Assembly: GCA_031256885.1 (NCBI GenBank)
Contig: JAIRPS010000241.1
Span: 1-12,271 of the forward strand
DNA from: Bifidobacteriaceae bacterium
GTDB lineage: Bacteria; Actinomycetota; Actinomycetes; Actinomycetales; WQXJ01
Length of the DNA stretch: 12,271 bases
Direction: 5' to 3'
Part shown: piece by piece, positions 1 through 5,414 of the stretch
Position numbering within the stretch: position 1 is the stretch's first letter
How the letters are laid out: the number at the start of each line of letters is the position of its first letter
Made by a program: the position numbers and the translations under genes
Notes under the pieces: generated by a model
Seen by the model: only the letters and a program-made list of their open reading frames with translations
Databases searched by the model: none
Told to the model about the DNA's origin: nothing

Positions 1-397
1 TTGCTGAACTAGCTCCTTTAGGGAAAGCAATTTGCGCCTGTCCGCTGCCAAGCTTGAGGGTGCCGGCTTGTTTTGCTTTGGTGATGTTGACTTGGATCAA
101 CCAGGCGGAAGCTGTGCTGGTTTGATCTTTGGGCAGGCTCAGTTTGGCTTTGGTGGTTTTGCCGGCACGTAAAGCACTTCCTTTGGTGCCACCCCAGGTG
201 ATCATTGGCCAGGCCGCTTTGAGGCCGCCAGATTCAGAAGGCATCGACAGGTTGACCGACTGGTCTTCCGACTCCTGCGGCTCAGTGGCCGTGGTGACCG
301 AAGCGGTTGGCGCGATTGCCGGATGTGACGGCACGAGACTGGCTAGGACCAGTCCGGCAAACAGTAGAGACGAAACGAGTACAGGTTTGGTCAACAC
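1..397 (-). CDS. Secreted protein of unknown function, 5' part only
   Basis: This gene reads leftward and leaves the window at base 1, so only its first 132 codons are visible. I chose the GTG at 397-395 because a strong ribosome binding site (GGGGAGG) lies 6 nt upstream; the next codon, TTG, is an alternative start. Residues 1-29 form a Sec signal peptide: a short Lys-containing N-terminus, a hydrophobic stretch (about 6-22) and a likely cleavage after Ala-Ile-Ala near residue 29. A Thr/Glu/Ser-rich linker follows, then from about residue 57 a beta-rich region with LRAGKTTKAKL and, later, ASAWLIQVNITKAKQAGTLKL. By inference this resembles a module seen in actinobacterial exported proteins, where a phrase like AVVLNVTA..P..AGYLTV follows an L-A-G segment. 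The function is unknown. Unlike most genes here it has a clear Shine-Dalgarno sequence. Confidence 0.75.
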   Translation of the reverse strand, partial: MLTKPVLVSSLLFAGLVLASLVPSHPAIAPTASVTTATEPQESEDQSVNLSMPSESGGLKAAWPMITWGGTKGSALRAGKTTKAKLSLPKDQTSTASAWLIQVNITKAKQAGTLKLGSGQAQIAFPKGASSA

Positions 398-534
398 CGC
401 AACCCTCCCCAAAGGAGTTAGACATGGACGGTGAGGCGACGTGATCAAAGCTACAGCCTGCTTTTCTTGGCGACAAACGCTGCTGGCTCTTGGACCACAC
501 TGTGGACGGTCTATCTCCCCAGAACAAAGCAATT

Positions 535-563
535 GTCGGGTTGATGAGGCCAAGGCAGGCTGC
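535..563. repeat. Imperfect direct repeat, copy 1
   Basis: This 29-nt segment, which starts GTCGGGT and ends GGCAGGCTGC, matches 599-627 at 26 of 29 positions, with a 64-bp period. The differences are at repeat positions 8, 11 and 20. The shared core is GAGGCCAAG-AGGCTGC. The role is unknown: it could be a local duplication or a pair of binding sites upstream of sodA. Confidence 0.7.
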
Positions 564-598
564 AGTCTGTTGAGCGGTGGTGATCCTGATAAGTTGGC

Positions 599-627
599 GT
601 CGGGTGGACGAGGCCAAGACAGGCTGC
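599..627. repeat. Imperfect direct repeat, copy 2
   Basis: This is the second copy of the 29-nt repeat at 535-563 (26 of 29 identical). It ends about 60 nt upstream of the sodA -10 candidate. Confidence 0.7.
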
Positions 628-685
628 TACCAGCACGCGACGTACTGAAACCCAGTGGTATCACCCATTGCGCAGGCTGATCGCC

Positions 686-691
686 TAGGAT
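686..691 (+). promoter_or_regulatory. Candidate sodA -10 box, followed by a leader
   Basis: TAGGAT matches the TAGGNT type of -10 hexamer seen before other genes here. Transcription would begin near 698 and leave a leader of about 44 nt. That leader contains a possible weak stem (GATGA 689-693 with TCATC 717-721, around a GGG/CCC pair) just ahead of the ribosome binding site. There is no good -35 at normal spacing; TTGCGC lies only 12 nt upstream. Confidence 0.35.
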
Positions 692-726
692 GACTAGCCA
701 GGGGGGAAACACCCGATCATCTACCT

Positions 727-732
727 AAGGAG
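727..732 (+). promoter_or_regulatory. sodA ribosome binding site
   Basis: AAGGAG lies 9 nt before the ATG at 742. It fixes the sodA start and shows that this mRNA has a leader, unlike most genes in the window. Confidence 0.85.
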
Positions 733-741
733 CCCTGACCA

Positions 742-1341
742 ATGAGCCTGTACACCTTGCCTGATTTACCTTACGACTACGCCGCCTTGGAGCCGCATAT
801 TTCTGGCAGAATTATGCAGCTTCACCACGACAAACATCATGCCGCCTATGTGGCAGGTGCGAACCTTGCCTTAGAACAGTTGGCCGAGGCTGAAGCGTCG
901 AACGATTTTGGCAGCGTCAACCAATTGCAAAAAAATCTTGCTTTCAACCTGTCTGGGCATGCTAACCACACCATTTTTTGGCAGAACCTGACCCCTGATG
1001 GCCCTGGTGAACCAACTGGTTTGCTGGCACAAACGATTGACAACACTTTTGGGTCAACCGAGCGCTTCCAAGCCCATTTCACAGCGGCTGCCTTGGGCAT
1101 TCAAGGTTCTGGCTGGGCAATGTTGAGTTGGGACACTTTGGCTAACCGGCTGATTGTTGAGCAGGTTTGGGATCATCAGTCAAACCGCGCCACCTCAGCT
1201 ATCCCACTGCTGGTTTTGGACATGTGGGAGCACGCTTTTTACCTTGACTATCTCAATGTCAAGGCCGATTACGTCAAAGCTTTTTGGCAGATTGTCAACT
1301 GGCCTGATGTGGCAGCCCGGTTCGAGCAGGCTCAACCGTAA
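742..1341 (+). CDS. sodA: Superoxide dismutase, Fe/Mn family
   Basis: This cytoplasmic enzyme converts superoxide to hydrogen peroxide and oxygen. The 199-residue length is normal for the family. The N-terminal helical hairpin domain (about 1-90) carries LPDLPYDYAALEPHISG and HHDKHH; the C-terminal alpha/beta domain (about 91-199) carries GSGWAML and DMWEHAFYLDY. The four metal ligands are visible: His28, His76 (second His of HANH), Asp160 and His164. The second-shell motif is Asp144-His145-Gln146, as in mycobacterial and propionibacterial enzymes, which include Fe and cambialistic forms, so the metal cannot be assigned from sequence. The start is set by AAGGAG 9 nt upstream. It appears monocistronic, with 116 nt before the next gene and no clear terminator. 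Confidence 0.97.
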   Translation: MSLYTLPDLPYDYAALEPHISGRIMQLHHDKHHAAYVAGANLALEQLAEAEASNDFGSVNQLQKNLAFNLSGHANHTIFWQNLTPDGPGEPTGLLAQTIDNTFGSTERFQAHFTAAALGIQGSGWAMLSWDTLANRLIVEQVWDHQSNRATSAIPLLVLDMWEHAFYLDYLNVKADYVKAFWQIVNWPDVAARFEQAQP

Positions 1342-1442
1342 TTGACCTGGTATTTTGCCGCTTGACCGACCACAACTGCTGGGGTTTGAGCTGAAGTTGA
1401 TAAGCCGAGGTGTGCCCTAACCAACCAGCGTTAGGTATCCAC

Positions 1443-1448
1443 TAGGCT
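1443..1448 (+). promoter_or_regulatory. Candidate -10 box of MFS gene (leaderless type)
   Basis: TAGGCT ends 9 nt before the ATG at 1458, and no Shine-Dalgarno sequence is present. Transcription would begin at or a few bases before the start codon. A short inverted pair, AGGTA (1433-1437) and TACCT (1449-1453), flanks the hexamer; it may be chance. Confidence 0.5.
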
Positions 1449-1457
1449 TACCTGGCT

Positions 1458-2666
1458 ATGTCTTTTGCCACCTATGGCCATGTCCTGCGCGCGCCTGGGG
1501 TTACCCGTCTGGTTTTGATCTCAGTCTTCGCGCGGTTGCCGCATGCCACAACGGGGATTGTACTTAGCCTGCATATTATCAACGGCATGGGGCTATCATA
1601 CACCAAGGCTGGTATTGCTGCGGCCATTTTCACGATTGGTTTGGCAATTGGCGCGCCTTGGCGCGGCCGCCTGGTTGACCGTCGCGGGGTACGCCGGGCG
1701 GTTTTCACACCCACCTTGGTGACTTTGCTCGGCTGGTGCTCTTTAGCTTTTCTGCCATACCCTTTGCTTCTGGCAGCGTGCCTGGTGATGGGGGTTTTTG
1801 TGATTCCCATTTTCCCGATCATTCGCCAGTCCTTATCAGTGATGGTGCAACCCAGCCAGTTACCAACCGCCTTCGCCTTAGATGCGGTGATCACCGAGTT
1901 CACTTTTGTTGTTGGCCCGATTGTGGCAACCCAATTGGTGCTGACCTGGCATTCAAGGGTGGCAATGATTGCGGTTGGGGTGGCTTCCGCACTGGCCGGC
2001 GCTGGTCTGTTCTGGCTGAATCCACCAACTCGATCCGCCAACAGCCCAAGCGGCCCACACCCAACCGGTCGGCTGATCACTTTGACGGTGGCTGCGATTC
2101 TGGTTTGCTCTTTAGCCACCACCTTCACCTTGGCGGGGGTTGATTTGGCAGTGGTCGCATCAATGCGTAGCTGGTTGGCCACCGGCGGCACTGGCCTAAT
2201 TTTAGCGATTTGGGCTAGTGGTTCACTGGTTGGTGGGTTGATTTATGGGGCTTTGCCACGTCAAGCACCGATTGCTCCGTTGGTTGGCGCATTAGCCGTA
2301 ACCACAGCGGCTTGTGCTTTAGCAACAAGCCCAACCAGCTTGGCTGTGCTGGTTTTTGTGTCCGGTTTGTTCTGCGCCCCAACCATGGTCTCAGTCAATC
2401 ATGGTCTGGCAGATTCCGTCCCGGAACAGCGGCGCGGCGAAGTTATGGGCTGGAACGGCACAATGCTGCAATTGGGCGGAGCCGCCGCCGCCCCCATGGT
2501 TGGGGTGGCGATTGATGGCCATGGTGCCCCAGCTGGCTACGTTGTGGCTGGCATTGCTGGCGCAACGGTGATGGTGGTTGCACTGGCCTTGATTGGTGGG
2601 CGTCGTCGTTACAACCGCAAGAACGCGACCCTGCCACCAGATCAACCAACTGGTCCCAACCAGTGA
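1458..2666 (+). CDS. Major facilitator superfamily transporter
   Basis: A 402-residue inner-membrane protein with the length and hydrophobic pattern expected of a 12-helix MFS carrier. The loop between helices 2 and 3 has the MFS signature motif A, GRLVDRRGVRR (residues 70-80). The N-terminal half is followed by a polar linker (about 189-205, Pro/Ser-rich) and then a second hydrophobic half. The segment LDAVITEFTFVVGP (141-154) is typical of drug- or sugar-exporter-like MFS proteins from actinobacteria, but the substrate cannot be named. The C-terminus is short, basic and cytoplasmic. The start ATG lacks a ribosome binding site but has a -10-like TAGGCT 9 nt upstream, which suggests a leaderless mRNA. 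The 3' end overlaps the oppositely oriented hydrolase gene by 25 bp. Confidence 0.9.
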   Translation: MSFATYGHVLRAPGVTRLVLISVFARLPHATTGIVLSLHIINGMGLSYTKAGIAAAIFTIGLAIGAPWRGRLVDRRGVRRAVFTPTLVTLLGWCSLAFLPYPLLLAACLVMGVFVIPIFPIIRQSLSVMVQPSQLPTAFALDAVITEFTFVVGPIVATQLVLTWHSRVAMIAVGVASALAGAGLFWLNPPTRSANSPSGPHPTGRLITLTVAAILVCSLATTFTLAGVDLAVVASMRSWLATGGTGLILAIWASGSLVGGLIYGALPRQAPIAPLVGALAVTTAACALATSPTSLAVLVFVSGLFCAPTMVSVNHGLADSVPEQRRGEVMGWNGTMLQLGGAAAAPMVGVAIDGHGAPAGYVVAGIAGATVMVVALALIGGRRRYNRKNATLPPDQPTGPNQ

Positions 2667-3388
2667 ATAAACTGGCTGATCAAATCAGCCACCAGCTTAC
2701 TTGCTTGGGTTGGCAAAAAATGCCCTTGACGTGGCACTATGATCAATTCTGCGCCAGGCAACGATTGGGCGATTAGCCGGCTGTGGCTTTGCCGAATCAT
2801 GTCGTTTTGCCCAGTCACCACCAGGCTGGGGCACTTCAGATGCCCGAGCGCTGCTGGGTCAATGCGCGGCTGATTAATCATCAAAGACCAAACTGTGGCA
2901 CGGTTACGCCATTTTGCCTGCACACAGCCCCCCAAACGCATTAGCCAATAGGTCAGGTTGATACCCAACCAGGTGAAAGGCCGTAAACCGGTGGGGAAAA
3001 GGTTAGCGCCAAGCACTATTAGGCCGCCTTGAAAAAGCTCCGTCCGGCGGCTGGCTAAGTCCAATGCCAGGTTAGCGCCATCGGAAAAACCGACGATGAC
3101 GCTTTGCCGGCCAACCTCAGCAATCACCTTGGCCAGGTCATCAGCCATGGCCCGGATTGTCAGCGGAGCATTACCGAGCGGCGTGCGTCCATGGCCACGC
3201 GCTTCCGGCACGACCAGGCGGAAATCTTTGAGATGGCTGGCAACGGCATCCCATTCGCGAGCGTCAGCGCCGTTGCCATGCAGCAAAATAACTGTTCGCC
3301 CGCTGCCGGAGATTTCAGTGACCAGTCCGCCTAACTGGCAGGTTTGCTTAAACAAGGCCGCCCAGGCGAGCCAGCAACAAAGCCTCAC
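2642..3388 (-). CDS. Alpha/beta-hydrolase fold protein
   Basis: A predicted cytoplasmic serine hydrolase of 248 residues, substrate unknown. The alpha/beta-hydrolase core is clear: oxyanion-hole segment VILLHGNG (33-40), nucleophile elbow VGFSDGA with Ser102, acid Asp196 in VTGQND, and general base His223 in RQGHF. A small cap domain covers about 125-180. The core resembles haloperoxidase/esterase-type hydrolases. The start is uncertain. GTG 3388 overlaps the end of the upstream M20 gene by 41 nt and has no ribosome binding site; its first 12 residues (MRLCCWLAWAAL) do not look native. TTG at 3355 would give about 237 residues and an 8-nt overlap, which suits translational coupling. The gene is very likely cotranscribed with the M20 peptidase. 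Confidence 0.85.
   Translation of the reverse strand: MRLCCWLAWAALFKQTCQLGGLVTEISGSGRTVILLHGNGADAREWDAVASHLKDFRLVVPEARGHGRTPLGNAPLTIRAMADDLAKVIAEVGRQSVIVGFSDGANLALDLASRRTELFQGGLIVLGANLFPTGLRPFTWLGINLTYWLMRLGGCVQAKWRNRATVWSLMINQPRIDPAALGHLKCPSLVVTGQNDMIRQSHSRLIAQSLPGAELIIVPRQGHFLPTQASKLVADLISQFIHWLGPVG
2673..2691 (+). terminator. Possible terminator hairpin after the MFS gene
   Basis: TGGCTGAT-CAA-ATCAGCCA forms a perfect 8-bp stem with a 3-nt loop, starting 7 nt after the MFS stop codon. No T-run follows, so it would be an atypical intrinsic terminator. It also lies inside the coding sequence of the opposing hydrolase gene. A weaker stem, ACTGG (2649-2653) with CCAGT (2660-2664), precedes it. 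Confidence 0.35.
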
Positions 3389-4694
3389 CGAGTATTGCTT
3401 TACGTAAATCAGCTAAGTGCACCGATTCGTTACCGCTGTGGGCGCGCGAATCTGGGTCTTCCACCCCAGTAATCAGCACTTCAATGTTGGGGAAAACCTC
3501 TTTGAGTGGTTTGGTTAGAGGAATTGAACCCCCCAAACCCATTGACAGGCAAGGCGAGCCAAAAGCCTGGCCAAGGGCCCATTCGGCCGCTTGACGGGCT
3601 GGTGAGTCACCAACTTGGAAACCTTGACCGGCTGAACCGCTGATCACTTCAACCTGAGCGCCAAACACCGGTTGCTTCAACAGGTGTTGACGGACCAGTT
3701 GTTGCGCCTCGTCAGCATCTTGGTCAGGTGGAACACGAACTGATAAGCGGGCTGCCGCAGAGGGCAGAAGGGTGCCGGAGGCCGCTGCCACACTGGTGCA
3801 ATCAAAACCGATCAGATCAATCGCTGGGCTATGCCACAGGCGGGTGGACAGTGAACCGTGGCCAGCAAACTGGACTGAGGGTAGTAAGCCCGCCTCAGCC
3901 CGTAAACGATCTTCGGGATACTCGATGGTTGCCTCACCACTGGCTTTTAAGCCGGCAACGGCAACTTGCCCGGCGGAATCGTGCAAAGTTGCTAAAAGTC
4001 GGGCGAGCAGCAGCGGCGCATCGAGGATTGGCCCACCGAACATGCCGGAATGAACAGCATGTTCGGCTGTGCGTAAGGTGACAGTGAGTTCAGTTATGCC
4101 GCGCAGCGAGGTGGTTAAAGCGGGCTGTCCAACCGCCCAGTTGACCGAGTCGGCAATCACCACTACATCGGCTGCGAGACGGTCCTGGTAATCGTGTAGC
4201 AACTGATCAAAGGTTGATGAGCCACTTTCTTCCTCACCTTCAATGAAAAAGACCACATTGACTGGGCATTTCGCACCAGCTGCCTGCAATGCGCGCAGGG
4301 CGGCGAGGTGAACTACTATGCCCGCACCGTCATCGGCAGCACCGCGCCCGTAAAGTCGGCCAAGCCGTTCAATCGGTTCAAACGGCGGGGTGTCCCAATC
4401 TTTGGCGACTGGCTGAACATCATGGTGGGCGTAAAGCAAAACTGTGGGCGCTTGGCTCGGTCCATCAATTCGCCCCAGAACTGCCGGACCGCCAGTTGCA
4501 TTAGCCCGCACAACATCAACTTGATGAGCTCCAAGCTGCGCAATTAGGTCGGCCACGGTGGCGGCGGAATGCTCAATCACGCCGAGCGGCGCATCGTCGC
4601 CAGCGAATGAGGGAATGCGGACAAGTTGGCCAAGATCAGCTACGGCTGCCGAAAATCCGGCATCAACTGCTTGACGGAGGCGTTCAATCAACAC
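3348..4694 (-). CDS. M20 family metallopeptidase (dipeptidase)
   Basis: A 448-residue zinc-dependent exopeptidase of the M20 family (dipeptidase/CPG2/ArgE/DapE type), which probably cleaves dipeptides or related amides in the cytoplasm. Metal-site residues visible: His90 and Asp92 in AHHDVQP, Asp121 in GRGAADDGAG, the Glu154-Glu156 run in EGEEESGS (catalytic base plus ligand), Asp182 in ADSVNW, and His419 in SRAHSGNESV. The central dimerisation (lid) domain lies at about 195-350, with the AVHSGMFGG segment at its start. The start is GTG 4694 (TTG follows). It has a -10-like TAAGGT 6 nt upstream, suggesting a leaderless transcript, although AAGG in that box could also serve as a weak ribosome site. 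It diverges from the DUF3043 gene, with only 33 nt between the start codons, and overlaps the following hydrolase. The exact substrate is not predictable. Confidence 0.93.
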   Translation of the reverse strand: MLIERLRQAVDAGFSAAVADLGQLVRIPSFAGDDAPLGVIEHSAATVADLIAQLGAHQVDVVRANATGGPAVLGRIDGPSQAPTVLLYAHHDVQPVAKDWDTPPFEPIERLGRLYGRGAADDGAGIVVHLAALRALQAAGAKCPVNVVFFIEGEEESGSSTFDQLLHDYQDRLAADVVVIADSVNWAVGQPALTTSLRGITELTVTLRTAEHAVHSGMFGGPILDAPLLLARLLATLHDSAGQVAVAGLKASGEATIEYPEDRLRAEAGLLPSVQFAGHGSLSTRLWHSPAIDLIGFDCTSVAAASGTLLPSAAARLSVRVPPDQDADEAQQLVRQHLLKQPVFGAQVEVISGSAGQGFQVGDSPARQAAEWALGQAFGSPCLSMGLGGSIPLTKPLKEVFPNIEVLITGVEDPDSRAHSGNESVHLADLRKAILGEALLLARLGGLV

Positions 4695-4700
4695 CTAACT

Positions 4701-4706
4701 ACCTTA
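4701..4706 (-). promoter_or_regulatory. Candidate -10 box of M20 peptidase gene (leaderless type)
   Basis: On the minus strand, TAAGGT is followed by 6 nt and then GTG at 4694. It shares the 33-nt divergent spacer with the DUF3043 promoter. An inverted pair, CCTAAC (4694-4699) and GTTAGG (4713-4718), spans both, so one regulator could act on both genes. Confidence 0.5.
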
Positions 4707-4714
4707 GCTGAGGT

Positions 4715-4720
4715 TAGGCT
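4715..4720 (+). promoter_or_regulatory. Candidate -10 box of DUF3043 gene (leaderless type)
   Basis: TAGGCT is followed by 7 nt and then GTG at 4728, the start expected from family alignment. There is no Shine-Dalgarno sequence, and the usual -35 position holds no TTGACA-like sequence. Confidence 0.55.
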
Positions 4721-4727
4721 ATGGGCC

Positions 4728-5324
4728 GTGTTTGGTAAAAAACCGCAGAACCAGTCCGAGTCACTGGTTAACGAATCAGACGGCAAGAAGGGACGGCCCA
4801 CGCCGACTCGCCGTGAAGCCGAAGCGGCCAACAAGCGACCGCTGGCGCCGCAGGCAAGCTGGCGCTCCCCCAACGGCAAAACGCCGACTTCCCGCGAGGA
4901 ACGGATCAAGGCGCGCGAACGGATGAACCAGGCTTTGCGCACTGGTGACGAACGCTATTTACCGGCGCGCGATAAAGGGCCAGTCAAGCGGTGGACGCGC
5001 GATTGGATTGATTCGCGGCGTTCGGGCAGTGAGTACTTTGTGGTGATTGCGATGGTGCTGATTGTCTTAGCTTTTGCTTTCCAAAACAACAAGTATGCTG
5101 GCGCCATAGTCGTGCTTGTGATGTATGGTTTCACTTTGGCGTTTCTCGGCGAAGTGGTGGTACGAGCGGTGCGTTTACGCGCTGCCTTGCGCCGCCGTTT
5201 CAAAGCTGTGGAAGTTCCCCGTGGCACTGTGATGTATGGCGTAGCCCGTTCGCTCCAACTCAGGCGCTCACGCCTACCCAAGCCGCAAGTACAACGCGGC
5301 GAGCGACCCAGCGAAACCGCCTAG
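4728..5324 (+). CDS. DUF3043 family membrane protein
   Basis: A 198-residue actinobacterial protein of unknown function. From the start used here, it opens with FGKKP, then the family signature KKGRPTPTRREAEAANKRPL (about 23-42). A basic helical region follows (REERIKARERMNQAL, DERYLPARDKGPVKRWTRDWID), then two membrane segments (about VIAMVLIVLAFAF and AIVVLVMYGFTLAFL), then a basic Arg-rich tail. The open frame extends upstream to ATG 4626, but that start would overlap the divergent M20 gene. GTG 4728 fits the family N-terminus and sits 7 nt after TAGGCT, so I prefer it. The last codons and stop lie in the first copy of a 31-bp direct repeat, so the C-terminus (GERPSETA) may have been reshaped by the duplication. 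Confidence 0.9.
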   Translation: MFGKKPQNQSESLVNESDGKKGRPTPTRREAEAANKRPLAPQASWRSPNGKTPTSREERIKARERMNQALRTGDERYLPARDKGPVKRWTRDWIDSRRSGSEYFVVIAMVLIVLAFAFQNNKYAGAIVVLVMYGFTLAFLGEVVVRAVRLRAALRRRFKAVEVPRGTVMYGVARSLQLRRSRLPKPQVQRGERPSETA

Positions 5325-5331
5325 CCTCCGC
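5301..5331. repeat. Perfect 31-bp direct repeat, copy 1
   Basis: This 31-nt segment (starting GAGCGACCCAG, ending CTAGCCTCCGC) is identical to 5350-5380, with a 49-bp period. It contains the DUF3043 stop codon (5322-5324). In the DNA between the copies, GGGTCGC (5334-5340) can pair with GCGACCC (5352-5358) in a hairpin with an 11-nt loop. Confidence 0.85.
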
Positions 5332-5361
5332 TAGGGTCGCGCGGCGAGCGAGCGACCCAGC
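5330..5361 (+). terminator. Possible hairpin after DUF3043 gene
   Basis: GCT-A-GGGTCGC pairs with GCGACCC-AGC (about 10 bp with one bulged A) around an 11-nt loop. It lies just after the DUF3043 stop and is G+C-rich. There is no T-run after it, so termination is only a possibility. Confidence 0.35.
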
Positions 5362-5380
5362 GAAACCGCCTAGCCTCCGC
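5350..5380. repeat. Perfect 31-bp direct repeat, copy 2
   Basis: Second, identical copy of 5301-5331. It lies between the DUF3043 stop and the aldo/keto reductase promoter. A 4-nt GAGC expansion precedes it, so the duplication is not exact upstream of the 31-nt core. Confidence 0.85.
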
Positions 5381-5392
5381 CCAGCAAAGCGG

Positions 5393-5412
5393 TGGCAGGG
5401 TATAGGCTGCCA
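5393..5412 (+). promoter_or_regulatory. Aldo/keto reductase promoter within a palindrome
   Basis: The -10-like TAGGCT (5403-5408) is followed by 6 nt and ATG 5415, with no ribosome site, so the mRNA is probably leaderless. TGGCAG-N8-CTGCCA (5393-5412) is a perfect 6-bp inverted repeat that encloses the start of the -10 box and overlaps its last two bases. It is well placed for an operator of a dimeric repressor. Confidence 0.45.
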
Positions 5413-5414
5413 TT

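Larger units (their letters stand above)
398..741. other. Intergenic stretch between divergent genes, with duplicated segment
   Basis: This 344-nt stretch separates the leftward secreted-protein gene from sodA. It holds the ribosome binding site of the former (about 404-410, minus strand), an imperfect 29-bp direct repeat (535-563 and 599-627), and the sodA promoter candidate and leader. A plus-strand reading frame from GTG 441 to 680 (79 codons, five Cys) crosses it. It has no recognisable domain, and I do not call it a gene. I see no tRNA and no known riboswitch here. Confidence 0.6.

Noticed and set aside
282..617. 111-codon minus-strand frame
   Set aside because: It overlaps the better-supported secreted-protein gene in another frame and has no domain or signal peptide.
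441..680. 79-codon plus-strand frame with five cysteines
   Set aside because: No recognisable domain, it spans the direct repeats, and composition is unlike the neighbours; kept only as part of the intergenic description.
690..741. Known riboswitch in the sodA leader
   Set aside because: No TPP, cobalamin, Mn2+ (yybP-ykoY) or other consensus could be recognised.
1472..2191. Long minus-strand frame (239 codons)
   Set aside because: It is antisense to the MFS gene. Its composition is the mirror of a hydrophobic gene and no motif is present.
4626..4727. Upstream extension of the DUF3043 gene to ATG 4626
   Set aside because: It would overlap the divergent M20 gene, and the DUF3043 family normally starts near the FGKK segment.
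5301..5380. CRISPR array
   Set aside because: Only two 31-nt copies with an 18-nt gap, one of which contains a stop codon; no further repeats or cas genes.
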